A DNA stretch of 64,000 nt from Ustilaginoidea virens (taxonomy: Eukaryota > Ascomycota > Sordariomycetes > Hypocreales > Clavicipitaceae), in NCBI RefSeq assembly GCF_000687475.1, contig NC_057316.1, forward strand, positions 4,278,001-4,342,000, in the 5' to 3' direction. Of the stretch, positions 24,400-35,666 are shown in pieces. Numbering within the stretch: position 1 is the first letter of the stretch; every line of letters begins with the position of its first letter. The notes under the pieces were generated by a model. That model was not told where the DNA came from, did not search any database, and saw only the letters and a list, made by a program, of their open reading frames with translations. Both the position numbers and the translations under genes were made by a program.

Positions 24400-25467
24400 A
24401 TGCCGATTTGCATCGAATGCCGACATCCTGTCAAGACGCTCTGGACCCAGTACTCTGGGGCAGGTGACAAATCCAGCGGACACAACATCCGGCTCACGGT
24501 ATGCCGCAACTGCGGCCGGTTCTGCGACAAGTATGTGGAGCATGACTTTGTTGTGCTCTTCATCGACCTGGTTCTGATCAAGCCGCAGGTACGGACTGCA
24601 CGCTGGTAGCCTTTTCCTCGATTGCGACTCGAGCCCAGGACCGCTGCGGGATCAAGATTGCTGATCGAGGATGGGGACCAACTCTTCCCAAAGCAGGTCT
24701 ATAGGCACCTGCTGCATAACTCCCTGATGCGGGACGGTGATCGATTTGATGTGCGTTTTTTCTCTTTTCTCGGCCACATGCATCGAAGAGGAATGGTTTG
24801 GGTCGACGAGGAATATTGCTAACGGAGCAGCGTCTTCTCCAACCAGCCGTCCATCATCCGCCTCGGTGTTCTCTTGCTGTTGTTCGATGTCTACCTGACG
24901 TGGGCGCGCATCGAGCAGCAGACGGGCATTACTTCCCCTCCCGGCGGAAGCAACTTGGGTGGTTTGGCCCAGAGGTCCATCGTGATCCAGTACCTCTTCT
25001 TCCTGATGCTCTGCGCTCTGTCGACTCTTGCGTTCCACCTGAGCATAAGGTTTCTCACCTGCTCGCCCCTGTCGCCCCTCAATGCCCTCGGCATCATGCC
25101 GCGGCATGCGCGCCCAAACTCCGTCTCGACAGCGCTCCTCGTCTCTTCCTCCACGAAGCTCTTTCCTATCCTCATGGTTATCTGGACGTACGATGTGCCC
25201 GCTGCCGCTCGGTCATTGGGGTGGGCCGTTGTTGCAAACAACGTCGAAGCCCTTCGGATCCTCCTCGACTGCAAATACGCCACGGCTTGTATTCTGGCGA
25301 TAGCTGGTGCAGCATCTCGATGGGCCATGGGACGCCTCGTGCTGGTTGCTGCTGGTCTCGGCGATGTAGATTCCAGCGGCGAAAGCAGCGTCACTGCAGA
25401 CGGCAAGGCTCTTTGGGCTTTGGTGGTTTTGGCGAGAGACTGGGCTGGTCGATTAGCCGTGGGATGA
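24400..25467 (+). CDS. arv1: Arv1, ER protein for sterol and GPI lipid handling
   Basis: Arv1 is an ER membrane protein needed for sterol distribution and GPI-precursor processing. Exons 24400-24588, 24697-24750 and 24847-25467 give 287 residues. The Arv1 homology domain is at the N-terminus: CIEC (residues 4-7) and CRNC form a zinc-binding pair, followed by KYVEHDFVVLFIDLVLIKPQVYRHLLHN. A conserved FDVYLTWARIE segment starts the membrane part, and about four hydrophobic segments follow. The acceptor before exon 3 was chosen as the CCAG at 24846 because it keeps phase and yields DRFDPSIIRLG; the nearer GCAG breaks the frame. The gene lies in the same direction as arg2, 852 bp downstream, and converges on vma9. 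Mcd4, encoded in the same window, acts in the same GPI pathway, but they are far apart. Confidence 0.9.
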
Positions 25468-25909
25468 ATGAAATGCATCAAATCATTCCCAAAGTAGGGT
25501 TACGCTTGTACAGTCTACAAGGTACGGGTTTTTTGATGCTATTGAGAAGTAAGAGATCTATGGCAAGTCGGCATTCTGACCACTTGCCGGGCTTCAGTCC
25601 GAAACGGCACCCATGATATTTGCCCGGTTTGGTCTGCTCTCTCCACGACCAAAAGACGAGTGGATGATGCAGCGACAAGCATGTGACCTGAGCCATCCAT
25701 TGGATGCTAAGCGGATTCCCAAGCCGGAACGGCCCCAAGAGAAACTTGATCAGCTCGCTTCCCGGCAGACAAGGCTGTATCGGGGTCCCTCAGCCGCATG
25801 AAGCGCTGCTCCACGCCCAGGCACAATGCACTCGCAACACAATCAGCGAATCCCCCAGTTCATCTACGCGCAACGCCCAATCAAATTCCAAGACATGGCG
25901 GCTGCCGAC
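25468..25909. other. Convergent 3' region between arv1 and vma9
   Basis: This 442-bp stretch must hold both 3' UTRs. No coding region, RNA gene or terminator-like structure was recognised. Confidence 0.6.
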
Positions 25910-26362
25910 TCAATGGTCCAAATAGTCTTCTCGCAAGTCGCTTCGTTTCGGTCGGATGAGCGGATGTAATTGCGCGAGGAAAGTTATTGCCCACATGAGA
26001 TAGCAACTAACTATGGACAGAATCAAGCAAGATCGCCAGAGCCTAGGCAGAGCAGCCATGTCAGTAAGCTGATCAGGACGACCTTTTTAAATGTGATTTG
26101 ATGACAAGCGGTAAAAACCAAAAAAAAAAAAAAAAAGACAAAAAAAGAAAAAAAGATAAAAAACGGGAAGAAAAGAGAGCAAGAACGAACACCTGATTTT
26201 CACCCTTGGGAGCAAAGAACCAAGATGCGACGCAGAGCGCCACAATAATGGCAAGGCCGATGAATACGTCGTACCTGGAGAACGAGGTTAGACCACAGTT
26301 TGACAAACGCGTCAGGGAGCGCAAGGGGATCGCAGCAGAAGAATTACTTACCCTTGGGCCAT
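25910..26362 (-). CDS. vma9: V-type proton ATPase subunit e (Vma9)
   Basis: Vma9 is a small hydrophobic subunit of the Vo sector that helps assemble the proton pump of vacuole and Golgi membranes. Exons 26362-26352 (11 nt), 26274-26191 and 26042-25910 encode 75 residues. The first exon carries only MAQ and two bases of Gly. Two membrane helices are visible: FIGLAIIVALCVASWFF followed by the invariant APKGENQ, and LILSIVSCYLMWAITFLAQLHPLI followed by RPKRSDLR. The second donor is GTTCGT, chosen over the neighbouring GTGTTC because only it keeps phase into LWRS. Introns are 77 and 148 nt. The gene is easy to miss because no exon exceeds 133 nt. It is divergent from the BAR-protein gene. Confidence 0.92.
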
Positions 26363-26869
26363 TATTGGAATGGACAGCCTCTGAAATAGTGACGGTCAAC
26401 ACGGCAACTAATGTTGCAGGGTGAGGGCTCTTGTGATGTCGTGAAGTGATGGGCAACCATCCCTATGGAGCTTGCTTGGCGAGAGAGGGAATGCCATTTG
26501 CTTAGTCATGACTGGAACCCGCGGGACCATGCTAATGTGGGGCCCTTTGGCTGTACTCCGTAGTTGGAGTCCGTTGCCGCAGTAAAATGGATGTTTCCGT
26601 CATTCCTTGCGCCCTTGTCTTGTACGGGGAACGGGCTGTCAACTCTGTCTGCTGTGTGGTCTGTCTGGTCTGTCTGCTGCCTGCCTGCCTGCTGTCAAAA
26701 AGCTTACGTCAACCTGTTTGCTGTGCAGTAAACCGAACCCCCCATTGCACATTGCACATTGCACATTGCACGTTGCACGTTGCACCCATCATTCCTGCTC
26801 GATCGAACCCGAAACATCCTGTTGCTTCTTTTTCCATCTTCAGCCTGAAGCTTGTTGCAATCATCGAGG
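26363..26869. promoter_or_regulatory. Divergent promoter of vma9 and the BAR-protein gene
   Basis: The 507-bp gap holds both promoters. A perfect TACTCCGTA (reverse complement of the recurrent nonamer) is at 26554-26562. A heptamer array is at 26744-26785. Confidence 0.6.
26744..26785. repeat. Heptamer array, six copies (ATTGCAC x4, GTTGCAC x2)
   Basis: Six 7-bp units lie head to tail 85 bp before the start codon of the BAR-protein gene, probably in its core promoter or leader. Confidence 0.9.
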
Positions 26870-28191
26870 ATGGATAACATCAAGATGCTTGGGAAAGGCC
26901 TGTCGTGAGTGTCCTGAGCTGCCATGCGCGATGCGCCACCTAGGCCTTCCAACACAACACTGACAATAACTCGGCGGTACAGTGGCCTGGGCGCGCAACT
27001 CACACCTTTCGCTTCGCGGACTTTGCAGTTCACAAAGGAGCAGTTCGGTCAGGTCGAGGATAAGGTACCTATTCAAAGCCGCCCCTGATGCGGACTTCTG
27101 CGTGCTGACGGGCTCATTTTGTGCCAGACCCAGCTTCCTCCTGATTACATCGACCTCGAGAAAAAGGTGGATGCGCTGAAGCAGGCCCATCAGAAGATGG
27201 TTTCTGTTACGTGAGTTGTCCTGTCCTTGGAAGTCTTGGCAGAAATTGCCCCGAAACAGCATCAAGCTAAATGCCGCCTTTTTTTTGAAAGCTCGCAATA
27301 CTCAAACGAAGCCTACGACTATCCGCCCAATATCAAGGAGACGTTCCAGGATCTCGGACGCACCGTCACTGAAAAGGTTTCTCTGCTCTCATCTGCAACC
27401 ACCACTGCCGAAGCACAAGCTGCCCTTGTTGCCCCCCCCAGTGCCAAGCCGCAGCCCAAAACATTCAGTCACGCCATTGCTCGCGCCAGTCTGGCAAGCA
27501 GCCAGTTGCTGCATCAGAACCACACTGGCGCAGGTGAGGATCCCCTGGCCACGGCCCTGGAGAAGTATGCCATCGCAATGGAAAGAGTCGGTGAAGCCCG
27601 TCTTGCGCAGGACTCTCAAATCCAGAGTAGCTTTCTTGCGGGCTGGAACACCACCCTCAACACCAACCTGAACTTCGCCACTCGCGCGAGGAAGAATGTC
27701 GAACGGTCTAGACTCTCACTGGATGCCGCCAAAGCTCACGCGAAAAGAACCACGTTCAAGATGGGTGGAAACAGCGCTCGTGGCGATCAGCAACAAGAGG
27801 AACAGGAGCTCAGCCCGGAAGCGCAAGAGGAAATCGAGAAAGCGGAGGATGAGTTTGTCACCCAGACCGAGGAAGCCGTGGGGGTCATGAAGAACGTGAG
27901 TCTCTACGGCGTAGTTTGCATCGGGCACGTTAGCCTTACATGTGGTTTACCTAGGTTCTCGACTCTCCGGAGCCACTGCGCAATCTCTCCGAGCTGATTG
28001 CCGCCCAGATGGACTACCACAAGAAGGCTTACGAAGCCCTCAGCGAATTGGCTCCCATTGTCGATGGTTTGCAGACTGAACAGGAGGTAGGTTGTGAACT
28101 ACTATCACGTCATTTCACTGGTTGACAAATATTTGTAACTCACCCAATTTCCCAGGCGAGCTACCGCAAGATCAGAGAGGAATCTTCATAG
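26870..28191 (+). CDS. gvp36: BAR domain protein, GVP36-like
   Basis: GVP36-type proteins bind and curve Golgi/endosome membranes and help endocytosis and vacuole traffic. Six exons (26870-26904, 26983-27064, 27128-27210, 27292-27895, 27955-28086, 28156-28191) encode 323 residues, the usual length. All five introns (54-81 nt) have GT-AG ends and consistent phases. The BAR domain fills most of the protein: an N-terminal FASRTLQFTKEQFGQVEDK helix, then long charged helices such as DLEKKVDALKQAHQKMVS and an Arg/Lys-rich helix near RARKNVERSRLSLDAAKAHAK, then an acidic Gln/Glu stretch. There is no SH3 domain. The orthology is from overall resemblance; exact partner proteins are not visible. Confidence 0.88.
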
Positions 28192-28817
28192 GAAGCTACA
28201 GCACATCCTTACATGGTGATTGTTTTATTGAATAGGAAGACAAGGGTTGCTTTGGCAGTTTTGACACGTGCAAGCTGCTGAGCAATAGGCGGGAGTCTTA
28301 ACGTGGCCGACACCAATGCTTGGGCTTGCTTGTTTGCTCTTTTTGTTTCTCACCGGCCTTGACTTGCTCGTCGGCTTGACTTGTTTAGTGAAACATGGCT
28401 CTCTCACCCATGTCGCTCAATGTTCAGTATCATATGGATACTGTCTGAGCCGAGTGAACCGAAATCATTTTTGCGGTAGTCGGCAGGGCCAGTGTTATTA
28501 GATATGGGCTAGGTTTTTGCCTTTTTTTCCAGGAACGTGTGCCCTTGAGACGCTCGCGTCCACAATTTGCGAGAGACCTCCTTTGCCCTTCAATCCTGTT
28601 CATTCTGAAATCTTGTTTATTGACATTGGCTAAGGTGATGGGCCGCAATTGGGTGATGAGCTGGTCACATGGTTTATCACGTGAAAAAGTCGATCGGTCC
28701 CCACTTCCAACGGTTACGGAGTTCTCTGTACACTGTAGGGTTGCGCGGTTGTCCTGCCGTTTCCCTTGCCATTCACCATCATCCAACTGCGCGACAGAGG
28801 CACTGAAACGATCCAGT
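28192..28817. other. Intergenic region before the complex I subunit gene
   Basis: This is BAR-gene 3' UTR plus the promoter of the next gene. The frame of the next gene stays open back to 28539, but that part has no conserved features. TACGGAGTT is at 28715-28723. Confidence 0.55.
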
Positions 28818-29713
28818 ATGCGGATTACTTTCCCTAGGCTTGCTCGCTACCTGGAGCCAGGCACTCCCACCGGCTTGACAGGACTATGGACTCATTCCAC
28901 CCCTCGATCGACTCTTCTCTACCTCTACACGAGCACGCTGAACAAGCTGCAATCGATACCCGAGAAATCGCTCTACCGCCAATCCGTGGAAGCTGTCACG
29001 AAACACCGCATGGGACTCGTCGAGAAATTGACCCCCCCAGGCTACGACGAGTGGGTGACGAAAGCGCAGGAGCTGGTCAGGAAAAACCCCGAGCAGTTTC
29101 GAGTGACGAGCGGCCGAGTCGACGGCAGCGAGGCGAAGACGGTCAAACTAGGCAACCGAGTCTTTGTCGTGGGCGCCAGGCACGAGGCGGGGGATGTTCG
29201 CTACGAAGAGTGGGACGGGGAGGCCGACGAGGGCGCTGAACTGGAGGGCATCCGGACGGCCGCCGAGAGGAGCGACCAGGCCATGTGGGCTGAACGGAAT
29301 CCGCTGGAGCATCACGAGAAAATCGAATGGGAAGACGAGCCCCAATTGACCGCTGATCAGTACGAGTTTTTTTTTTCTTTTTCCTTTTTTTTTTTTTCCT
29401 CCAGTCTATCGTCACGAACGAGAGTGCCTTGTTTGAGAGTTGGCGCGTGGGGCTGACCAATGCACAGGGTGCATGAACTCGAGCAAGCGATCGGAGCGGG
29501 ATTGATCGAGGAAGTCATCGAGGTGGCTGAGGGCGAGCTTCGCATCATCGATACCATGGAGAAAGCTCGAATGTGAGTCGCTCCTCCCCGCCCGCTCAGG
29601 CGTGGCCTACCGTCGGGATGCGGCGTAAACTGACCTTGCACTCCAGCTGGGAGGATCTCGAGGAACAGCCGGTGGACGGCCAGTGGGAGTACTTTGACAG
29701 AAAGTCCATGTGA
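28818..29713 (+). CDS. NADH:ubiquinone oxidoreductase subunit, NDUFA5 type (29.9 kDa subunit)
   Basis: This is an accessory subunit of mitochondrial complex I that sits in the matrix arm. Exons 28818-29359, 29468-29572 and 29647-29713 encode 237 residues. The conserved ETC complex I region is clear: RYLEPGTPTGLTGLWTH, then PRSTLLYLYTSTLNKLQSIPE, SLYRQSVEAVTKHRM, and a conserved EEWDGE segment. The C-terminus ends EQPVDGQWEYFDRKSM. Introns of 108 and 74 nt are in phase 2; the first holds a T-rich tract. The start MRITFPRLARYL was preferred to the upstream ATG at 28539 because homology begins there and it resembles a short mitochondrial presequence. It corresponds to the Neurospora 29.9 kDa subunit. 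Confidence 0.9.
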
Positions 29714-30214
29714 CTTCCATAAGGTCTGGGCTGCGGGCTGTGGGCTTGGTAGGAGCCACTGGCGAAGTTTTCCTGCTTCCAGCAGTATATAGGTGACGCT
29801 GCATAGCTCAAGATGAGAAACCAGGTCCCCAGGACGGGCATTACTGAACACATTTTAGAAAGGGCCAATGTTGATTTTGCAAAGACTGGATGGGGCGAAG
29901 AGTTGCAGATCAGGGGGCAGTAGAATAGGCCTTGCTTTCAATTCGCAGCTACGTGTAATGAAAAGCCCTGTAAATGCAAAAAAATACCCAGGCAAGTTGC
30001 ACTGCGCGGTTCGGAGTAGTTGGTGCAAGATGGATGGCACGTTGCACCTCATATCGGGGCAGCTCTGCTCTGTATCGGGGCAAGTTTTGCATCGGAGCAA
30101 GCAAACATGCATGCATGCATGCGGGCTTGCGGCTGTCCCGTGACATCATGCAGGTCAAGGCCCCACTCCGAACCTTCACCTCAACCGACCGCCCGACCGC
30201 TCATCATCCGTCGC
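29714..30214. other. Intergenic region between the complex I gene and rrn11
   Basis: No gene is supported. A GCATGCATGCATGCATG run lies near 30106-30122. The rrn11 reading frame is open through its right half (an ATG at 30020) but shows no conserved sequence there. Confidence 0.55.
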
Positions 30215-31504
30215 ATGCCACACTCCCTCTCGGCCCATCAACACAAGATGCAAAACAAAGAAATGGCCAAACGCAAACGACGGCAGTCGGGCTCTCACGA
30301 ATCTCGCCCCCGTTTCCTCTCGCAGCCTCCCTCCCCGAACGGAATCATCAATCCGTTCAGCCGCTCGAGCAGCGAGCAGAGGCAGCTCTCTGTCGCCGGG
30401 CTAGGCGACGCCGAGCGTGACCCCTCCCGCGCCATCAGGCACTTTCCGCATCGGCGCATCGGCGGAGACGACTCGACGACAGCCGGGTCGGACGACGAGG
30501 CCGACGCCCTCCCCGACGCGGCTCCCCGCAAAGGCGCTGCCTCGCCGCGGCGCGGGGCTGCGGCGTCTCGCGACGGCAAGACGCTGGATGTGTTGCTGAG
30601 ATCCATCCATCAGCTTCTCGACCGGGGCATGGTCGAGCGCTCGGCAAGGCTGTTTGGCGCGGTGCTGCGGCTCCGGCCCCGCGCCCGGCCAATCGATATC
30701 CGCCAGCACGGCCTGTGGGCAATAGGGGCCGAGATCATCATGAGAGGGGGGGAAGAGAGGGCGCGGGGCCCGGGAGCCGGCCAAGCAGGCGGCAGCACCT
30801 GCGAAACCGCGCCGGCGCGATGGGGCTCTCCTGCCAACATGGACGGGTTGAGGGCGTACCTGGAGACGCTGATGCAGGAGCATCCGTACGACCATAGGTT
30901 CCCGAGCAACGTCTCGGCTCTGGACTTTCAGCTCCTGCTGCTCGGCTGCGAGGTCTACAACTGTCACGCGGAGTACTCCTCTGCCATGGCGACCCTGGAC
31001 GAGGATCTGAAGAGCTGGCGACGAGGGCCTGTGATGGGCGCTGGGACATGCCGCCCGGACAGAGACCCTGATTTCAGGCAGCCTGTTGCGACGGGGGAAG
31101 CGCATGATCCTGCCGAGCCGAAAGGCGTACGCACCAAGAAGGAACACATTCGCTCACGAGCATTGAGAACAATGGAGGCCATCGCGAACAAGATGGACAT
31201 TCTGATCAAGGATTTGCCTTACTCCAAGAACCATCACTTCCTCAACCTGCGCGCGGCGGTGTCATTATTCATCGGAGACCTTGTACTCTCCCTACAAGAC
31301 GGCAGCCATCAGCACGAGCACGAAGCCGCAAAAGCAACGCGGCAATGCGAACAAGAGACTGCGCGGAGGCTGATGCACAGAGTCTTGAGCAGCGGAGGAA
31401 ATATCGCGTCGCCAGTGCTTCATTTTGCAGGCTACATTACAAATGCAAACCCGGCGTTTCAGGAACAGCAGTTGCATGCCACGCTGCCCATCCGAGGCCC
31501 ATGA
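30215..31504 (+). CDS. rrn11: RNA polymerase I initiation factor Rrn11
   Basis: Rrn11 belongs to the core factor that recruits RNA polymerase I to rDNA promoters in the nucleolus. The gene has no introns; from the ATG at 30215 it encodes 429 residues. A basic, disordered N-terminus precedes the helical-repeat region LDVLLRSIHQLLDRGMVERSARLFGAVLRLRP, which with DIRQHGLWAIGAEIIMRGGEE is characteristic of the family. Further blocks are LMQEHPYDHRFPSNVSALDFQ and RTMEAIANKMDILIKDLPYS. Start choice is uncertain: in-frame ATGs at 30020, 30215, 30248 and 30263 are all possible. The stop codon is only 24 bp from the stop codon of the convergent eed gene, so the transcripts must overlap. Confidence 0.78.
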   Translation: MPHSLSAHQHKMQNKEMAKRKRRQSGSHESRPRFLSQPPSPNGIINPFSRSSSEQRQLSVAGLGDAERDPSRAIRHFPHRRIGGDDSTTAGSDDEADALPDAAPRKGAASPRRGAAASRDGKTLDVLLRSIHQLLDRGMVERSARLFGAVLRLRPRARPIDIRQHGLWAIGAEIIMRGGEERARGPGAGQAGGSTCETAPARWGSPANMDGLRAYLETLMQEHPYDHRFPSNVSALDFQLLLLGCEVYNCHAEYSSAMATLDEDLKSWRRGPVMGAGTCRPDRDPDFRQPVATGEAHDPAEPKGVRTKKEHIRSRALRTMEAIANKMDILIKDLPYSKNHHFLNLRAAVSLFIGDLVLSLQDGSHQHEHEAAKATRQCEQETARRLMHRVLSSGGNIASPVLHFAGYITNANPAFQEQQLHATLPIRGP

Positions 31505-31528
31505 TCGAACCATTAGTTCCGCTGCTCC

Positions 31529-33716
31529 CTAGCTGGATTGAGATCTCGATGCTTGTCGGCTTGAAAGCGTCCGAGAAGGCATCTTGTGGGCCCAGCGCTG
31601 CAGGACCAAAGTCGTGTTTGAGCTTCCGACCACGACGCACCATTCCCCCCCCGGACTCCACGCCGCCTGTCTCCCTACGAAGTTCGCCGATGACGACTCT
31701 GTCCGGTGAGCCCGAAGCGGTTCGTGTGGATCTTCCATACTATACCTCGACGCCCACGACTCCAGGGTTTCTGCAGAAAACTCTCCTGTTTCTGGAGCGC
31801 AGGTTTGACCGGATGCTGGTGATTCTCTGTCACTTCCCACGCCTTTGACCCTGCCAGCCGCATCTACCCTCTGGCGTGGGATGACTGGCTTCAGCCAACT
31901 AGGATGCTGAACAGGCTTTGACCTATAACGGTGGGGATCAAGCCGAGCTGCCATCACATCCCGGTAAACCGTGAGGCGGCGAAGATCCCAGAAAAATATA
32001 TTCCCCGCAGCATTACAAAAGGCCAATACCGGATTCAGGTCGGGCACATGAAGAAGCTTGAACCTCATAAAGAACTGTGGCCCGCAGTTGGGTGTATGGA
32101 ACTCCAACAACCTCGTGTATTGCGAGGGGCATTGCGGTGACGTGACGGGCACGAATGCAGACCTGGTAAAGCGGCCTGGGTCCTCGTAGCTTGTCGGGCC
32201 CACGTTTTGTGGCGTCGGTGCTGCACTCTGTGGTGGCATCGGCCCATCTGAAGAGAATCCTTCAATCCTCCAGAGCACAATAACATTGTCATGACAGGCT
32301 CGGGAGAGTATGCAATCTCCATAGAAAGCGATGCTGCCGCAGAAGCTTCAGTTTAGGTACTTGAGGCAGCGGGAACGCTGGATGTAGGTGAGGCAAGTTA
32401 CCAGTCAACTATTCCACTGTGGACCGCGGACGTGGAAAAATGAGGATAATGAACCTGAAGAGGGGTTGTAATGGCGTCTGTGGGCAAGTCTGGGACAGTC
32501 CACTGATGGTCAAGTCAACGACGAGTGAAAAGAGAGGTCGCTGAAGGAACGTACCAGGTTGATTATTTGGTCATGTCCGGCGGAAAGAATGTATCGACCA
32601 GAATCATGGAAGGCCTTGCAAAGAGAGTCAAAAACTTGCCGGCCCAGATTCGAGGTGGGCGTGACTCAAACGTACGACGGATAGTAGATTCCAGGAATGA
32701 CCTTCACCCGCGAGAATACAGAGGCAGGGCTGTTCCTTATGGATAGGATCGAGACTCCATAGGCGGACACTGGTGTCGTCCGAAGCCGAAGCAATAATGG
32801 ACGAGTTCACAGGTGATGTAGCTAGATCATTGACGTCCTCCGGTGGTAGTCAGCAGAGGAAACGCAGGCAATCAAACCAGGGCAGGCAGATGATGGGAAG
32901 CTTACTCCTCCGTGTCCGACGAAGCACTAATTACGAAAAGAATCAGTTCAAGGTTGCCAATCGTGCAAAGGGCGGAGGAAAAAGGGAGGGGGGGGGGGGG
33001 GGGGAGATGATTCGTACCTCGACCAGTCTTCCGTCTGAGACGTCATAAATCTTGACCTTTGCATCAACACCCCCAACGCAAATGTACGGGGTGCCGGAAA
33101 CAGGATCTTTTGTCCAGGTGCAGCAACAACCGGTTGCTTCGTCCTATATTTGATGGGGGTGTCAGTTGCAGAACGTGGGCGGAGAGGGTTGCTCAGTTAA
33201 TTTGCCAAGGGCGAATGCTGACATCTTCATCGCGTATGATGTTTATGACTTCGCAAGGGTTTGATTCACCACTGTTTTGGGACAGCTTGCAAACAACAAT
33301 CTTTGGAACCATTAGCTCAAGGGTCCCTCCCAGCCGAGCTGCGGAAGAGCTCTCACGTGTTTCTTGCTGACGGCCGCGAACACCGGATCACGGTCCAATG
33401 GTTGATAGGGACAGAATTTGACGTCGAAAAACTCTAGCATGACGGCAGGACGTCAGGAGTGCTTGTCAGATGTTTGCGAAGCGGAAGCGCTCGGAATCGG
33501 AACAAAGATCACGTCTAGACCGCACCTGCTACATTGTCATCGTGACCTAGAAACCGGGTGTCATTCTGGTTTTCCCCGAACCCAGCACATGGTTCGTCGT
33601 TAGCGGGCAGGGAGAGAAGGGAACTTTTGACCAAGTGAAATACCATGAAATACCTCAAACCCAAAAGAAACCCGCAACCTTGGCAACTCAAATAGTGCAC
33701 CGTCCAATGCCGCCAT
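31529..33716 (-). CDS. eed: EED, WD40 subunit of Polycomb repressive complex 2
   Basis: EED reads H3K27me3 and stimulates the methyltransferase subunit, spreading facultative heterochromatin. Ten exons (33716-33644, 33546-33526, 33433-33357, 33300-33223, 33143-33018, 32926-32906, 32837-32676, 32614-32555, 32502-32402, 32333-31529) encode 507 residues; introns are 52-97 nt. The propeller shows FFDVKFCPYQPLDRDPVFAAV, DAKVKIYDVSDGRLVECFVGHGGDVNDLA, ASDDTSVRLWSLD, AFHDSGRYILSAGHDQIINLWTVPDLP, and CHDNVIVLWRIEGF. The last blade contains FWDLRRL and AAWSPGGEWCVVVGSSN. Exons 1-2 are the least certain: an earlier donor at 33653 is stronger but breaks phase. One intron contains a long C/G run (32988-33004). 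The function is from the family; nothing in the window shows target genes. Confidence 0.88.
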
Positions 33717-34584
33717 GAGACTGAAAGCCTTGATGCCCGAGGCTGCTCCGGCTCCGTTCCGTTCCGTTGCTCTATCTGTCACGTTTACGGCTTGGTTGAA
33801 GCAACAGACAATTTATTGTTTGTTTACGTTGTTTTTGTTGTCTTTCTTTTCCTGGTCTCTGTCTTTTGTCCTTTGTTTCCATTCACATTTCTGCAAAGTC
33901 CCAAACGTAGCAGGGAACAAGAACCTTGGGACTCTTTTCGACCATGCAATCAGCCCTTTGTCGATACAGAGGGGCAAACAAGGAGCAAGAAGGTGGGCGG
34001 CACGGCACAGGTGACAAAGTTTACAGTGAAATGAGTGTCTGGTAGATGTGATGGGCGTCGAATACGATCGCGATATCCAGTCTCACTCAACCTGCGTGTG
34101 CTTGTCTTGATGCAACGTGCGACAGGATATCCTGATACCGTATAATTGTGGAGGGCAAGTTCCAGCTGTTGCTGTAAGCTGTAAGCTGGGAAGTTCATTT
34201 TGCAAGTGGGTACCTACCTACCTAGGTACCTACCTTAGGTACCTTAGGTACCTGGTAATGCCAGACTGTGTGGAGATGCTTTTGGCATGTGCTGATTGGA
34301 GGACTCAGCAAGGGCGTCGCGCAACTTGGGGTGACGAAGCTTGTAACAGAGAAGTACATAACGGAAGTCCGTGCTAGCTGGCCGGCCAGATTGCCTTTGG
34401 AGATAGCTGGGTCCTACACCATTGCGCCTTGCATAACTCCTTCCAGTCACCACCGAAGCGTTTCCTTTCGTTCTCTCTGGGACAACCAATCTTCTTTTTT
34501 TCTTCTTAAAGCGACGGCGTAGGAAAGCAGAGTGCACGACCGGCGGACCGACTTGTTTTTCGAAGAAACAGCAGTTTCAGTACC
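33717..34584. promoter_or_regulatory. Divergent promoter region of eed and the Yip1-family gene
   Basis: 868 bp separate the two start codons. A dense TACCTACCTAGGTACC tract lies at 34208-34253. No other motif is assigned. Confidence 0.5.
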
Positions 34585-35666
34585 ATGTCTGTGTCAAACT
34601 CAAGGGGCAATCATGCCCGAACCCGCGCTTCTCTGGAAGATGACGATTTGATCGACCCAGATAACGGTATGTGGATGGTGTCAACGGCCGACAATCGTGC
34701 TGATATTCAGCTGTCGTCCGCGACACAGCATTGACGCTATCTTGTCAGTGATGTGCTAACTTGGACCTGATAGCGGATCTTAACGATCTTGACGATCCTC
34801 TCGGAAACCAGCCCTATGCCCCATCCCTTGCAGGAAACATTGGATCCGGTTCGTCATCACGGCCGTTGAATGAGAGCTATCTTACCTCGTCAATTCCCGG
34901 CGAAGACCGAAGAGCACCACAGAACACGATTGATGAAACAGTATGGGACACGCTGCGTCGTGATCTTCTGGCTGTCTGGGCCAAGCTCCGAGAAGTTCTC
35001 TACCCTCGATATCTTCTCGGAGGCACCATGTTTGACTCCGAAGGCGGCCTGCGGGGTGCTTATTCAAACATCCGCGGCGCTGGCATCACCGGTACTCGGG
35101 AGGAACTGACGGGACTGGCCAGCCGAATGATGAATGCCGAGGCGCTCTTGCAAAGTAACATGAGCCCTAGCCTTCGTGACTGGGACCTTTGGGGACCCCT
35201 CGTATTCTGCCTGCTGCTGAGTCTGCTGCTCAGCATCACCGCTCGAGCCGAGCAGAGGGACACGGTCTTCAGCGGCGTGTTCGCCATGATTTGGCTCGGC
35301 GAGGCAGTGGTGACGCTACAAATAAAGCTGCTGGGTGGGAACATGTAAGCTCCCAGTCCATTTCCCAACGTCTGCACCCCTGCGAGACGTGAAGACCTAA
35401 CGTTTTTTTGGATCAGTTCTTTCGCGCAAAGCGTCTGCATTATCGGCTACACCTTGTTTCCGCTCGTCATTGCAAGTCTTTTGTCAGCACTGCGGCTGCA
35501 CTGGATTCCCCGGATTCCCATCTACGTTGTCTTGGTGGCTTGGTCTCTTGCTGCTGGGGTCAGCATTCTGGGCGGCAGCGGGGTTGTCAAAAACCGAGTC
35601 GCCATTGCGGTGTATCCCCTTTTTATTTTCTACGTCGGTCTTGGATGCCTGTGCTTCATTAGCTGA
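34585..35666 (+). CDS. yip4: Yip1-family Golgi membrane protein (Yip4/YIPF6 type)
   Basis: Yip proteins are multispan ER/Golgi proteins that bind Rab GTPases and act in vesicle transport. Exons 34585-34666, 34774-35344 and 35417-35666 encode 300 residues. An acidic N-terminal tail (DDDLIDPDNADLNDLDDPLGN) is followed by the Yip1 signature region DWDLWGPLVFCLLLSLLLS and the GYTLFPLVIASLLSALRL segment. Five hydrophobic helices are visible, ending with FIFYVGLGCLCFIS at the C-terminus. Introns (107 and 72 nt) keep phase 1 and phase 2. Assignment to the Yip4/YIPF6 subgroup is by overall pattern and less certain than the family. Confidence 0.87.
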
